From: Diacronema lutheri
Taxonomy: Eukaryota; Haptophyta; Pavlovophyceae; Pavlovales; Pavlovaceae
Assembly (NCBI GenBank): GCA_019448385.1
Contig: JAGTXO010000014.1
Span: 806,001 to 870,000, forward strand
Length of the DNA stretch: 64,000 nucleotides
Direction of reading: 5' to 3'
Part shown: one piece after another, positions 32,592 to 43,223 of the stretch
How the letters are laid out: every line of letters begins with the position of its first letter
Position numbering within the stretch: the first letter of the stretch is position 1
Notes under the pieces: model-generated
What the model was told of the DNA's origin: nothing
The model's input: only the letters and a program-made list of their open reading frames with translations
Databases searched by the model: none
Made by a program: the position numbers and the translations under genes

Positions 32592-32673
32592 CGTAAGCGC
32601 CGTCAGTACTATATACGGCGCGGTCCGGGCTGGTCCGGCCAGTGTAAGGCTGAGAGTACGACCCGGGTCGTAC
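32592..32673. repeat. Fourth copy of the dispersed motif and an 18-bp perfect palindrome
   Basis: cgtaagcgccgtcagtacta at about 32592 is the fourth copy of the motif, so copies bracket the 192-bp array. At 32656-32673 gtacgacccgggtcgtac is a perfect 18-bp palindrome, of the sort bound by dimeric regulators or site-specific recombinases. The surrounding DNA (32,600-32,900) is less GC-biased than the flanks and has no convincing gene. Confidence 0.65.
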
Positions 32674-33149
32674 AATCAATGGTTAAAAGCCAGCCAATGA
32701 GCGCTCGAGGGGTCGGGGCGAGGCTTATGACGAGCCTAGGACCGAGACACCCTCCTGACCGGCCGATTTGGAGTAGAATTCGGGGTCGAGCGGGCGCGGC
32801 GGACGGAGGGCCCGAGCCGGGCCGACGGAGGGTCCGACCCCGGAATGCGGGCGACCGGAAGGGCTTGGGTGATTTACGCCTAGTAGAATAGAATGGCGGA
32901 TTCCGGGGGGGCTCGCAACTGGCATCGCGCAAGCTGAGGCCCCCTGACTGACCGGACCGCGCCGAGTGCGCGTGCACCCCGTGGAGGGCGCGGCCAGTCG
33001 GACACTCTTCGCGACTGAGCTCGCCGCGGCATACCGTGCGCTGCGCCGGCGCGCTACTTGCCGTTGGCCGAGCTGCGGGTGTTGCGCACCGCCGTGTTGC
33101 GCAGCCAGCGGCTGGATGCGCCGGTGGCCGGAACCTTGGCGCGCTTTGG

Positions 33150-33327
33150 CTAAGCGACCTCGGCCTGCACAGACTCGAACGCGTGCGTAAACTCGAGGCG
33201 TTGCAGGTGGCGAGCACGTGAGTTCGCGTAGGAGGTCTTGTACTCGGTGGCCTGACTGTCGACCGACGAGAGCTTGGGCGAGTTCGGCGGCACGTTGGCT
33301 CACTTGGGCTCGGTGCGCGGCTCTGCC

Positions 33328-33360
<33 letters not shown>

Positions 33361-34200
33361 CTTCGGACTCGCTGCCCGGCTCTGCCTGTGCGGGCGCGAT
33401 GCACTCGGACTCGATGCCCGGCTCTGCCTTCGTGGGCGCGGTCGCGGGCACGGGCGCGCCCTCGACCCCGTCGCGGTTGAAGACATCGAACTCGACGCAC
33501 ACGCCGTGGTCCTTGAAGTCGGTGGCCTCGCTGTCGTTCGCGTAAGCCTCGGGCGAACTCGCAACGAGCGACGACATCTCGGCGTGGAGCCAGCACATCT
33601 CATGCTGCACCGCGTGTTCAGGTTCTCGAGCGCTCCGTTGAAAGAGTCACTCTCACCGAGGCGCTCGCTGCACCACACCAGATAGCCATCGAGCTTGTGA
33701 GCGTGCTCGTGCGCCCGTGCGAGGTCCTTGGAGAGCGCGTCGGCGCGCGCGCACATGCCGTCGCATGACTTGGCCGGTGTCATGCTGTGCTTCCAAGGCC
33801 TGGTGCTCGGCGTTGAGCGTGTCGTGATCCTCGCGAACGAGCTGCAGCCAGCTGCAGCAGCCGCGCGACGCCGCTGTCGCCGACGATGCGCTGGAGCATG
33901 TGGCCCATGAGGTGTGCGCGGCACGTGGCGAGCGCCACATTTTTGCGCAGCAGCGCGAGGATCCGGGCGCCGCGGACGAGCCGGCCCATGCACTTGAGCG
34001 CGTAGATTCGGCCGCACATGCACGCGCCGACGACCGAGTCGGCGGGCCCGCCGTCGAGCCAAAAGTTGGCCTCGGCCGCATCGCGGCGGCGGGCGACGCG
34101 CTGAAGGATGCGCACGCGGTAGTGCCGGTCGACGAGCAGCTCGTCGCCGAAGATCTCGTCGGGCAGCAGCTCGGAGACGTTCTGGGGGTACATGCTGTGC
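33150..34200 (-). pseudogene. Decayed minus-strand gene, family not recognised
   Basis: On the minus strand, several short stretches in different frames look like real protein, beginning with a Met-Tyr-Pro-Gln-Asn start near 34,195 (SELLPDEIFGDELLVDRHYR) and including helical, Glu/Gln-rich segments and, near 33,160, LSSVDSQATEYKTSYANSR. The frame is broken at least three times, so I treat it as a fossil. It lies beside the foldback element and the PIF1 fossil and may belong to the same old insertion. Function unknown. Confidence 0.45.
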
Positions 34201-34615
34201 GAGCGTGCACGCGACGAGATCTCGTCGGGCGTGCCGTCCGTTCGTTCAGAGCAGAGCGCGTCGGACCGGCAGACAGACGATGCAGCGCGCGAAGGCACCT
34301 GCGGCGCGCGGCGTGGCCTCGCGTGCCGTCACGAAGCCGCCTGCGCGCACTGCGGAGGCGGCGAGCGCGACGAGGGCGGGCGCGGACGAGGTGCTGAGCG
34401 GCGTCACGTACGCGCCCTCGCTCGCCGAGCTCGACGCCGCGGCGCTGACGATGCGCGCGGCGTACCACACCGACCGCCCCTGAGACGATGCGCGGCGCCC
34501 GCGGAGGACTGGTCCGTTGGCGCGCAAACCGTGGGCGAAAGGGCGCGAAGCCAACGGCCGTCCGCGCACGTTCAAACGCGCGCATACGGGTGGCATCCTC
34601 CCACCTTCGGCGCCG

Positions 34616-34920
34616 CTTTCTAAAAGGGTGTAGGGTGTAGGGTGTAGGATGCAAAACAAGCCCTCCCCACATTTGGGCCCGACGTCATTCCTTCTTCGAA
34701 GCCGTGACGTTACTCACATACGAGTACCTTTACTTAGTGTAGGATGTATCTATTCTCTAGGTATTTGCATAGTGTAGGGTGTAGGATACGTACGGTTATG
34801 AAAGTCCCATAGGGGGGAGAAGGAATGACGCTGTGACGAAAGAAGGAATGACGTCGGGCCCAAATGTGGGGAGGGCTTGTTTTGCATCCTACACCCTACA
34901 CCCTACACCCTTTTAGAAAG
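34616..34920. mobile_element. 305-bp foldback (MITE-like) element with perfect 81-bp inverted arms
   Basis: Bases 34616-34696 and 34840-34920 are perfect inverted copies, joined by a 143-bp spacer that is much richer in A/T than the surroundings. The outer end begins ctttctaaaaggg and continues with three gtgtagg-type units; the inner end has gacgtcattccttctt. The spacer repeats the gtgtaggat and aggaatgac motifs. Flanks are cggcgccg on the left and cggcggcg on the right; no clear target-site duplication. A non-autonomous foldback/MITE is the simplest reading; an inverted junction of two longer copies is the alternative. The gtgtagg units resemble but do not equal the TTAGGG telomere repeat. 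Confidence 0.8.
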
Positions 34921-35069
34921 CGGCGGCGCCTCGGAGCATGGCGGCTCGACAGCATGGCGCCTCGACAGCATGGCGTCGTCCAGCGTCACGCCGCGTCGTG
35001 GTCCTGCCGCTCCTCCGTGGCGCACGGATGGCGCTCCTCCGTGACGCAGCCGAACGACGCCGCGGCGTC

Positions 35070-37171
35070 ACGGCCCGGGCGCAGTCGCCATCCTGGACGC
35101 CACGGATGGCGAACCGGTCGACGAGATCCGGCACGAGGACGTCTGCGCCATCGCCACGCAGCTCGACTGCGTCTACACGGGGCTCACGGGCTCGATGTTT
35201 GGCACCAAGTGGAACGTGTGCGGGGTCATGCTCCCGAAGCGCGCCGAGCAGCGGCCGCAGCCCGGCTCGGACGCCTTCGCCTCGTACAGCGTGGCCGCCT
35301 GGGCCGACACGTTCGACTCCACGGGGCTGTACGTGCCCGACGAGCGCGAGCGCGCGGCGGCGCTCGCGGCGGTGGCCGGTCTGCGCACGGCGCGCGCGCC
35401 GGCCGGGCCGGGCGGGCGCGAGCTCGCGCGCGCGCAGGGCTACGATCGCGCCGAGCAGGCTGCGAGCGCGGCGGCGGCGCGCGCGGCGATGGCCGAGACC
35501 GGCCAGCAGCGCGCGCTCCACGGCGCGGTCGTCGACTCGGCGCTGCGCGGCGTGGGCGACCGGCTGCACTTTTGCGACGCGCCGGGCGGCACGGGCAAGA
35601 CGTTCGTCGAGCGCGCCATCATCGCCGCCGTGCGCGCGGATGGGCACGCGGTCGTCGTGTGCGCGTCCTCGGGCGTCGCCGCCACGCTGCTGCCCGACGG
35701 CCGCACCTTCCACTCGACCTTCAAGGTGCCCGTCGGCGCCGACTCGGACGGGCAAGCCGTTCAATGGCGTGCCGCGCTCCGAGCGCGGGCGCTCCGTGGC
35801 CGCCGCGGCGAATGATCGTGGGGGACGAGGCGCCGATGCAGAAGCGGGGCCGCCTCGACTCGCTCGATCGGTGTTTGCGCGACGTGACGGGCGTCGACGA
35901 GCGCTTCGGCGGCAAGACGTTGCTGCTCGCCGGCGACTTTTGCCAGTGCTTGCCGGTGGTGCGGCGCGGCTCGCGCGCGCAGATCGTGCGCTCCTGCCTC
36001 GAGTACTCGGCATCGTGGCAGCACGATCGGCCGTACGCCTTGGTCGAGAACTCTCGCGCCTCGAACGCGGCGCGCGACACGGGCGACGCGCTCGGCGCGG
36101 GCGAGTGGGCGAAGCTGCCGCGCAGCCTCGGCGACGGCGCCTTTCCCGCGGCGGTGCCGCCTGCGGGGGCCATGCCCGGCGCATTCCCGCTCGATCCCGT
36201 GCAGCTGCCCGAGGCGTCTCGGCCTACCCGGCGGAGCTCGTAGCCACTCGCCTCCTCTCGCTCGGCGAGGGGCTGTGCAGCGGCACGCGGCTGGTCGTGC
36301 GCGGCGTGCGCGCCGGCGGCCGGCTGCTCGAGTGCGCGCGACCCGGCGCGGCCGCCGGGCGCGACAGCACCGTGCTCATCGCGCGCATCGGCCACCACTC
36401 GCCCGACGAGGGCACGTTCGCGTTTGCATGGCTGCACCGCCAGTTCCCGGTGCGGCCGGCGTAACAAGGCGCAGGGTCAAGCGCTCGGGTGCGCGGGCGT
36501 GTGGCTCGCCGAGCCGTGCTTCACGCACGGCCAGCTCTACGTGGCCGCTTCGCGCGTCGGGCACGCGTCGCGCATCCGCTTTGCGCTTGGCCCGGACCCT
36601 GTGACGCGCACCGTCGTCTTCAAAGAGGTGCTCCGCGCGGTCAGCGGTGGCGAGGCGGCGGCGGCGGCGGCGGCGTTCGCCGCGGCCGCCGTCGCCGCCG
36701 CGCGCGAATGCGCGGCGGCGGCGCGCGGTGGCGGCGGGCGCGGCGGGCGCGGCTCGGACGGCGCGCGCGGCGCCGGCGGCGGGCGGCGCGCTGGCGGCGG
36801 GCGCGACGCCGGCGCGCGGTGCTGCCCAGCACCCGCCGGCGCGACGCCCGTCGCGCCGCTCGCGGCCGACGCGCAGCCGGCGGGTGCTCGCCAACACCGC
36901 GCGCCGCGCGACTGGCCCGCGTACCTGCGCGCCCTTCTAGGGCGCGCAGGGCGGCGCCAATGCGGCCGGCAAGCAGGGGCCTCAAGCCGGCGCGCTGCCC
37001 GACGCCGCGTGGGTCGCCGCCGCGCGCGTGCCGTCGGCGCTGCCGCCGTCCGGCGTCGCGCTCGCGCCGCTGCCGCAACCTCAGCCGCCGCCGCCGCCGC
37101 CGCCTGCCGGCAAGCAGGGCAAGCGCGCAGCGGCGGCGACGGCGGTGCGCGGCCCGGCGAGCAAGCGGTAG
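35070..37171 (+). pseudogene. Decayed PIF1-family helicase gene
   Basis: Plus-strand segments in several frames carry PIF1/Helitron-type helicase motifs in the right order: Walker A CDAPGGTGKTFVERAI (near 35,590), VVVCASSGVAATLLPDGRTF, HSTFKVPV, the DEAPM Walker B region (near 35,830), LLLAGDFCQCLPVV, TRLVVRGVRAGGRLLEC, and the C-terminal GQLYVAASRVGHASRIRFAL. A basic, Pro-rich tail ends near 37,171. The reading frame is interrupted at least four times, so it is a fossil. PIF1 helicases of this type belong to Helitrons and some large mobile or viral elements; no Rep (HUH) domain is visible here, so the family stays open. Confidence 0.75.
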
Positions 37172-38334
37172 CGGTGCCGCCGAGCCGGGGGCGGGCTCCG
37201 TGGGCGACGCGGCTTGGCCCGCCACTCGCACCACTCGCGCCGGGCGCGCACAACGCGCCGTGGTCCGCTGCGTGGCCGAGCGAAAATGCGGTCCTGGCAC
37301 GCCATGCGGGAGAGGCCGTACAGCGCGTGAGCTTGGGCCCGTGATTTATTACTCATGGATTTATTACTCATGCCATGGCGTCGCGCCACGATTACGCCCG
37401 TGGCCCCGGCCGCCAGCCTCGCGCCGCTACGCCGTGTCGTCGCGGCCGGCGCACACAGCGAACTGTGTGTCCGCGGCACATGCCCGGCTGCTCGCGAGCT
37501 GCAAGCTTGCCGAACTGCTCGCGCTAAAATGGCGCGTTGCGGGCGTGCCCGCGCACCGCGCGTATGTTCCGCGCGTTCCAGGCGCGCCGCGCCGCGCGCC
37601 GAAGCGGCGCGCGGCGCACGTGCGGCCGCGAGCCGAAGAGGGGCCGGCGCGACCGGCCGCGAGGCAGACGCAGACGCTCGGCGTGCCGGTCGACGCGTCG
37701 TCCAAATCCGCGTCGGGCGGATGCGCGCCTAGGCCGGCGCTGCGTGCAATCGGCGCGGGTCGCCGCCGCATGACGAAGCATGCTTCCATCCGGTGCTCGG
37801 CCACGCGCTCGGGCGTAACGTTCGCGCCTGTTCGGCCGAGGCGCACTCGCCGTCCCCTCGCGCCGGCAATGCGCGTGCGTGCCAGCACGCCGGCAGCGGA
37901 GGATGCCACGGCAGCGGCGAGCGGATCCCCGCCGGTGTGCCGCTCGGCGCCCCGTCACGCGCAACGCGCGCGCCGCCCGCTGAACGCGCACAATTGCCTG
38001 GGCAAGATCGTCCCGCGCTCACGCCGCCGTCGCATCGTTCCATGCATGGCGCCCGGCTCGTCCGTACCGCTTTCGGGCAGTGCCGCGACGCCCTTTTTCA
38101 AAGGCGGGTGCCGCGCTGATTCGTCATCGGCCACCATCCATCTGGCCCTCTAAAGCCGGTTTGCGCGTGGGCGCCCGTCCGGTGCGAGAAGCGGCTCGCG
38201 TCCTCGCGCGGGGCGCCTCCGCGCCAGGCGCCCGGCGCGCGCTCGTCTTGCCGCGCCACCACGCTGATCTGCGCCCAACCCTCGCTCGCCTATTCCCCCG
38301 TCGTTTCTGCTGCGTAGCCCGCAACAGCGCGCGC
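37172..38334. other. Interval without a supported gene between the helicase fossil and the giant gene
   Basis: About 1.2 kb with long open frames on both strands but no recognisable domain and mixed codon use. It holds a direct duplication of gatttattactcatg at about 37342-37372, which stands out by its A/T content, and ccctttttcaaagg at 38091-38104, like the islands seen before host genes, about 230 bp upstream of the giant gene's first likely ATG. Confidence 0.5.
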
Positions 38335-41300
38335 ATGACGCGTGCACGGCGCAGCGCCTGGAGCAACTTCCGAGTCGTCGGCCGGCAGCCTGTGGGGGGC
38401 GCGTTCATCGGCCCGATGTGGCCGGTGAGAGTGCCCGACGTGCCGCGTGGTGAGCGCCTGCACGGCTCGCCGGGTTCGGCGCGTTCCCAGTCGGCCTCTC
38501 TCCGACCCGCCGTAAACCTTGCGTGCGCACCCCGCACACCCGGCGCTGCGCGGCGCGGCGCAGGCGTGAAAAACGAGGGCAACGCGTGCTACGTGAACGC
38601 CCTCGCGCAATCGCTCGTCGCCTTGAACGTGCTCCGTCCGATGCCCCGCTCCGCTTCGCGCCGTGCGGGAAGAGTCGAGAAGGCGCTTTTTCGGGACTTT
38701 GGCACGCTGCTCGAGGACACCGAGGCGCCGGCACAGCTGTGTCTTGTGTCCGTCGTCGACGTCATCTTGGGCCGTGGCACGCGAGGGACGCAGCAGGACG
38801 CTGCTGAGTTCTTCCAGATGCTACTCGGCCGAGTGCCCGGGCTCGCTGCTGCCTTCGAAGACGACAGACGCGTAGTGCTCGAGCCGATCGCTGTGGCCTC
38901 GAGCGAGCGCGGTGAGGGCATCGCCATCCTCGTCAGCATTGGCGGCGATGCGGCGCGCACGCTCGCACACGCTCTGGGGGGCGTCGCTGGGCCGCCGCAG
39001 GGTGGCAGCCCGGACGCGTGCCGCTCGGACGTGCTCATGCCAGCCAGCATTGCCGTCGAGGTGCCGCGCACGACGCGCGGCAATGGCTCGCAGTGCAAGA
39101 ACAAGCACGCGTTCGTGTGCGCGCCGCGGCTGCTACTCGGCGGGCGCGACTACCTCCTCGTCGCCGCCGTCGTGCACTTGGGCGAGGAGTCGACGAGCGG
39201 GCACCTTGTCGCCATCGTGCTCCGCAACGGGGCTTGGTTTCTGTGCGACGACGACAACGTGCGGCGGCGCGCACGGCCGCTTGGCGCCGCGACCGGCGGT
39301 TGATCGCAGCCGCAGCCGCCCCGTCCTCCCGCGCGGCACGCGCGCGTGGCCTGAAAGCTCGCGCCGCGCGCCTGCCGCACGCACGCGCGTTGCCCGCGCA
39401 GATGCACAACTTGTCTCAGTCCGACGCGCTGGCGTGGGCAAGTGGTGCGAGCATGCTCTTCTACAGCCGGCTCGACGCGGAACCGTTGGACCCGGCGCTG
39501 GGCTCAGCGTCACCGCCGTCGGCCGCATCGCCTGCGTGGCCGAGCTCGGCGCCCGACGCGCCGACCCTGTCGGCAGCCTGGTCGCGGGTGCGGCAGATGG
39601 CAGCGGTGCCAACAGATGCGACGATCGGCATCGCGGAGACGGCTGCAGACACCTCTGCGGCGGCGATCGGCCCAGCTGCGTGCGAGGCCCGCCAAGTTGT
39701 CTCCGCGACGCGCGCATTGCCAATGGCGGTGAGTGCCTCGCACGCGCACGCCGTCCGCTGTCCACAGCGTGGCGCCCGGCGCTTGCGTTCGCGCCAGGTA
39801 AAGTTTGCGCGTATAGCGTGCAGCACCCTCACGCATCCCCTACGCCTCCCGCCCGCCCGACCTCTTGCCCGCCGGCCGCGCGCAGGACCAGCGCACGCCA
39901 ATTGTTGGGCGCGGCCAAATCTGGGCATGCGCAAATTTTGAGCCGGCAGCGGAGGGCGGGGATGCGCAGCACAACTGGCGCAAGCGCACGTGGTGCCCGC
40001 AGCACGAGCAGCGCGAGCAGCGCGAGCAGCGCGAGCAGCGCGAGCAGCGCGAGCAGCGCGAGCAGCGCGAGCAGCGCGAGCAGCGCGTGCAGCGCGTGCA
40101 GCGCGAGCAGCGCGAGCAGCGCGAGCAGCCCTGGCAGCCAGCGCGGCCAGGCCTCGGCGCGGGCGCTGGCGTTCGGCCCGCTGCTCTGCCGCCGAGCCAT
40201 CCGCGCGCCAGCATGCGCGCGAGCAACCGCTTCGAGCCGCTCTTGTTGGCCGAGGCGGACGTGCCCGCCACCGAGCCCGCCGCCGCCCAGCCCGCCGCCC
40301 AGCCCGCCGCCGAGCCCGCCGCCAAGCCAGCCGCTGCCAAGCCCACCGCCGAGCCCGCCGCCCAGTCCACGGCCCAGCCTCCCACCGTGCCTGACGCCAA
40401 GCCAGCCGACCAGCCCGCCGTCAAATGCGCTGCCGCCAAGCGCGCTGACGACCGCATTGCTGCCGCTGAGGTAGGCGCCGTCGCCGCCACGCTTGCCGCC
40501 GCCACCGAGCCTGGCGGCGTTGCCGAGCTCGCCGCCGCCGCCGACGAGGGCTGCAGGGCGCGTGCCGACGCGCTCGCCAAGCGCGAGACCCGCCGCGCGC
40601 TCCACCGCGAGCAGCTTTTTCGCGAGGACAAGCGCGCGGCCGGCCGCCTGATCGAGCAGTGCGCGCTGGGCTCTGCGGACGATGCAGCGCGCGCGCGCGC
40701 CCTGCTCGAGCGCGTCAAGGCGCGTGGCCACGCGCTGCCTCCGCACCTGCTGCGGTCGCTGCGCGACCTCGCGTCGCCGCGGCTCGCGCTCGCCGCTGAG
40801 GCGGCGGGCGTGCTCGCCGCGTCCGAGATGGGCGAGGCGGACGCACCTGCGGAGGCGCGCGCGCTACTCATGCACGCCGAGGCCGTGGGCGCCCACCTGC
40901 CCGCGCACACAGAGCTCGCGCTGCGCCGCGCCTGCATCCCCACCGCCGAGCAGGCGGAGCTGCTCGCGACTGCGCGCGAGCTGCTCGCGCCGCGCGACCC
41001 CGAAGGCTCGGTGGCTCCGGCGGGCGCGCGTGCCGAGTGCGACGGCGCCGCGCTCGGCACTCGCGCGCGCGAGCTCCTCTCGCGACTCGACGAGGCGCAC
41101 CTCGACGTGCAGCCCTGCATTGCGCGGCAACTGCGCCGGCTCGCCGCCACCGAGCCAGACGCAAGTTCGAGCGCTGCGCTCGCCGCCACGCCCGGCACCG
41201 CCGGTCGCGCGGCCGCCGAGCCGCGGCGCGCGTGGCGCCCGCGCGGGTGGCGTCTCGCGGTAGGCGCAAAGGGTGCGCGCGCGCGCGCGCGCGCGCCGCG

Positions 41301-43180
41301 GCTGCTCCGCTCGACACGGCGCCGCCCGCGGCGGCCGGCGCCGTCCCGCCGCTCGAGCCGCAGCCCGAGCGCCGTGCAGCCGACGCCGCGGCCGCCGCAG
41401 CGGCGCCGGCGGCCGGCGACGACGGCGTGGCACGCGCGCTCGCAGCCGCAGCGCGCGGCGACGGCCTCGACGGCGTCGATGGCGCCGACGACCTCGTTTG
41501 CGCGCCGTGCGACCGAGGCTGCGCGCACGCACGCGACGGCGGCTGCTGCGAGCCTGCCGCGCGCAGCTCGCCCGACCAGTGCCCGCGCGCACCGCCGCGG
41601 CGCGCACGGCGGGCGGCAAAGCGCGCGCGCGACCGGCTGCGGAGATCAATCGACAGGTCAGAGCGGGCTGTCGGCCGCCGATTGCGTGGCGGCGACGCGC
41701 GCCGCGAGCGCAAGCGCAGGTGCGCGACGGGCGGCCAGCACGCACCGCAGCCGCTCCGCCGCGCGAGTCGCAGCCCGCCGTCGCGCACCGATCGGCCCTC
41801 GGCCGAGCATGCCGCCGAGCCTGCCGCCGAGCCCGACAGCCCCCACCGCCGCCCGTGTGCCGGTGCCGCCGTCGCCGTCGCCACTGTCCGGTGCGCCGTC
41901 GGCATCTTCGCGAGTGTCGTCGCCGCCTCTGCCGTCCGGGCCGCCATTGCTCCGGCCGCTCGCCCGTCTGCAGCCACCGCCTTTTGGCTCGTCGCCGTGT
42001 GCTCGGCCGCCGCATGGGCCGCCTTCGCCTCCGCCGCCCGCCCGACCGCCGCCTTGGCCGCGCCGCAGCCTGCCACGCAATCGTCGGCCGCCGAGCCCAC
42101 CGCCGCCGCGCCAGCCCCCGCCCAGCCCGCCGCTGCCGAGCCAGCCGCTGCCCAGCCCGCCGCGGCCGAGCCCGCCGTGGCGCAGCGCGACGTCCAGTCC
42201 GCCGCCCCGGCGCTGCTCGCGTGGGCGGGCGACGCGGCTGCGCTCCGGCTGGCCGATGCCGCCGCGCGCGCCGGCATCCCGCAGGCAGAGGTGGACTGCA
42301 TTGCGGGCGGCGACATGCTCGCCTCCACTGTGGACGCTTGCTGCGAGGTCGTGCTGCGCGTGCACGGGCAGGCCGGCGAAGGGCGCGTCTGCCACGTACC
42401 GCTTGCCGCTCAGCCCGCGGTGTTCCAGGACGGCGCCGAGCGCGCCGCGCTGCTGCACCGCCTGCACAGCGAGGCGACGACGCAGGCGGTCATCGGCATG
42501 TGGAGCCCGCCGGGCGGGCGCGGCGGTGCGGGCAGTGACGATGGCACGCCGCCCGCCTCCGGCCATTTCACCGCGTTGCGCCTCGTGCGCGTCGCGCGCG
42601 CGGGCGAGCATCGCTACGACGCGGTGCTTGTCGACACGCTCGCGTCGCCGAGCAGGCAGGCGCTCAAGCGTGCCAGGTCGATAACCGCCACGCTGCACGC
42701 GGCGGGCCTCGACGTCTTGCCCGTGCGCCGCGCGCGGCTGCTCGACAACGCGGCGCAGCGTGGCGCGACGTGCGGCCTCGCCGTGGTGGGCGCGCTCAAC
42801 GACGCCGCGCTCGCTGCGGCGGGCGGTGCATCCGCGCCGCGCACGTTCAGCGTGGCGGACATGTACGCTGTTGGCGAGCACCTCCGCGTCGCGTTGACTG
42901 GCGCGGTCAGCGGGCGTGCGCCGAGCGGCGCCTGCGCCGGGGCGGGCGCGGTGCGCGGCGGGGGCAGCCGCGATCGCGCTGCCGAAGCGCCGCGGCAGAC
43001 GCGCGGCGCCAAGGCCGCCGCAGACGCCGCCGCCGCTGCCGCCGTTCCGCCGCCGCCGCCACCTCCGCCGCCCGCGCTGGGCGCCGCCGCCGCCACCACC
43101 ACCGCCGCTGCCGCTGCTGCCGCCGCCGTGGCCGCGCCGCCACCGCCGCCACCGCCGCCGCGTGCCGGCGACGAGGGCGA

Positions 43181-43223
<43 letters not shown>

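Noticed and set aside
34205-34483. Short plus-strand open frame ending SLAELDAAALTMRAAYH
   Set aside because: Codon use is acceptable, but it overlaps the start of the decayed minus-strand gene and has no recognisable domain.
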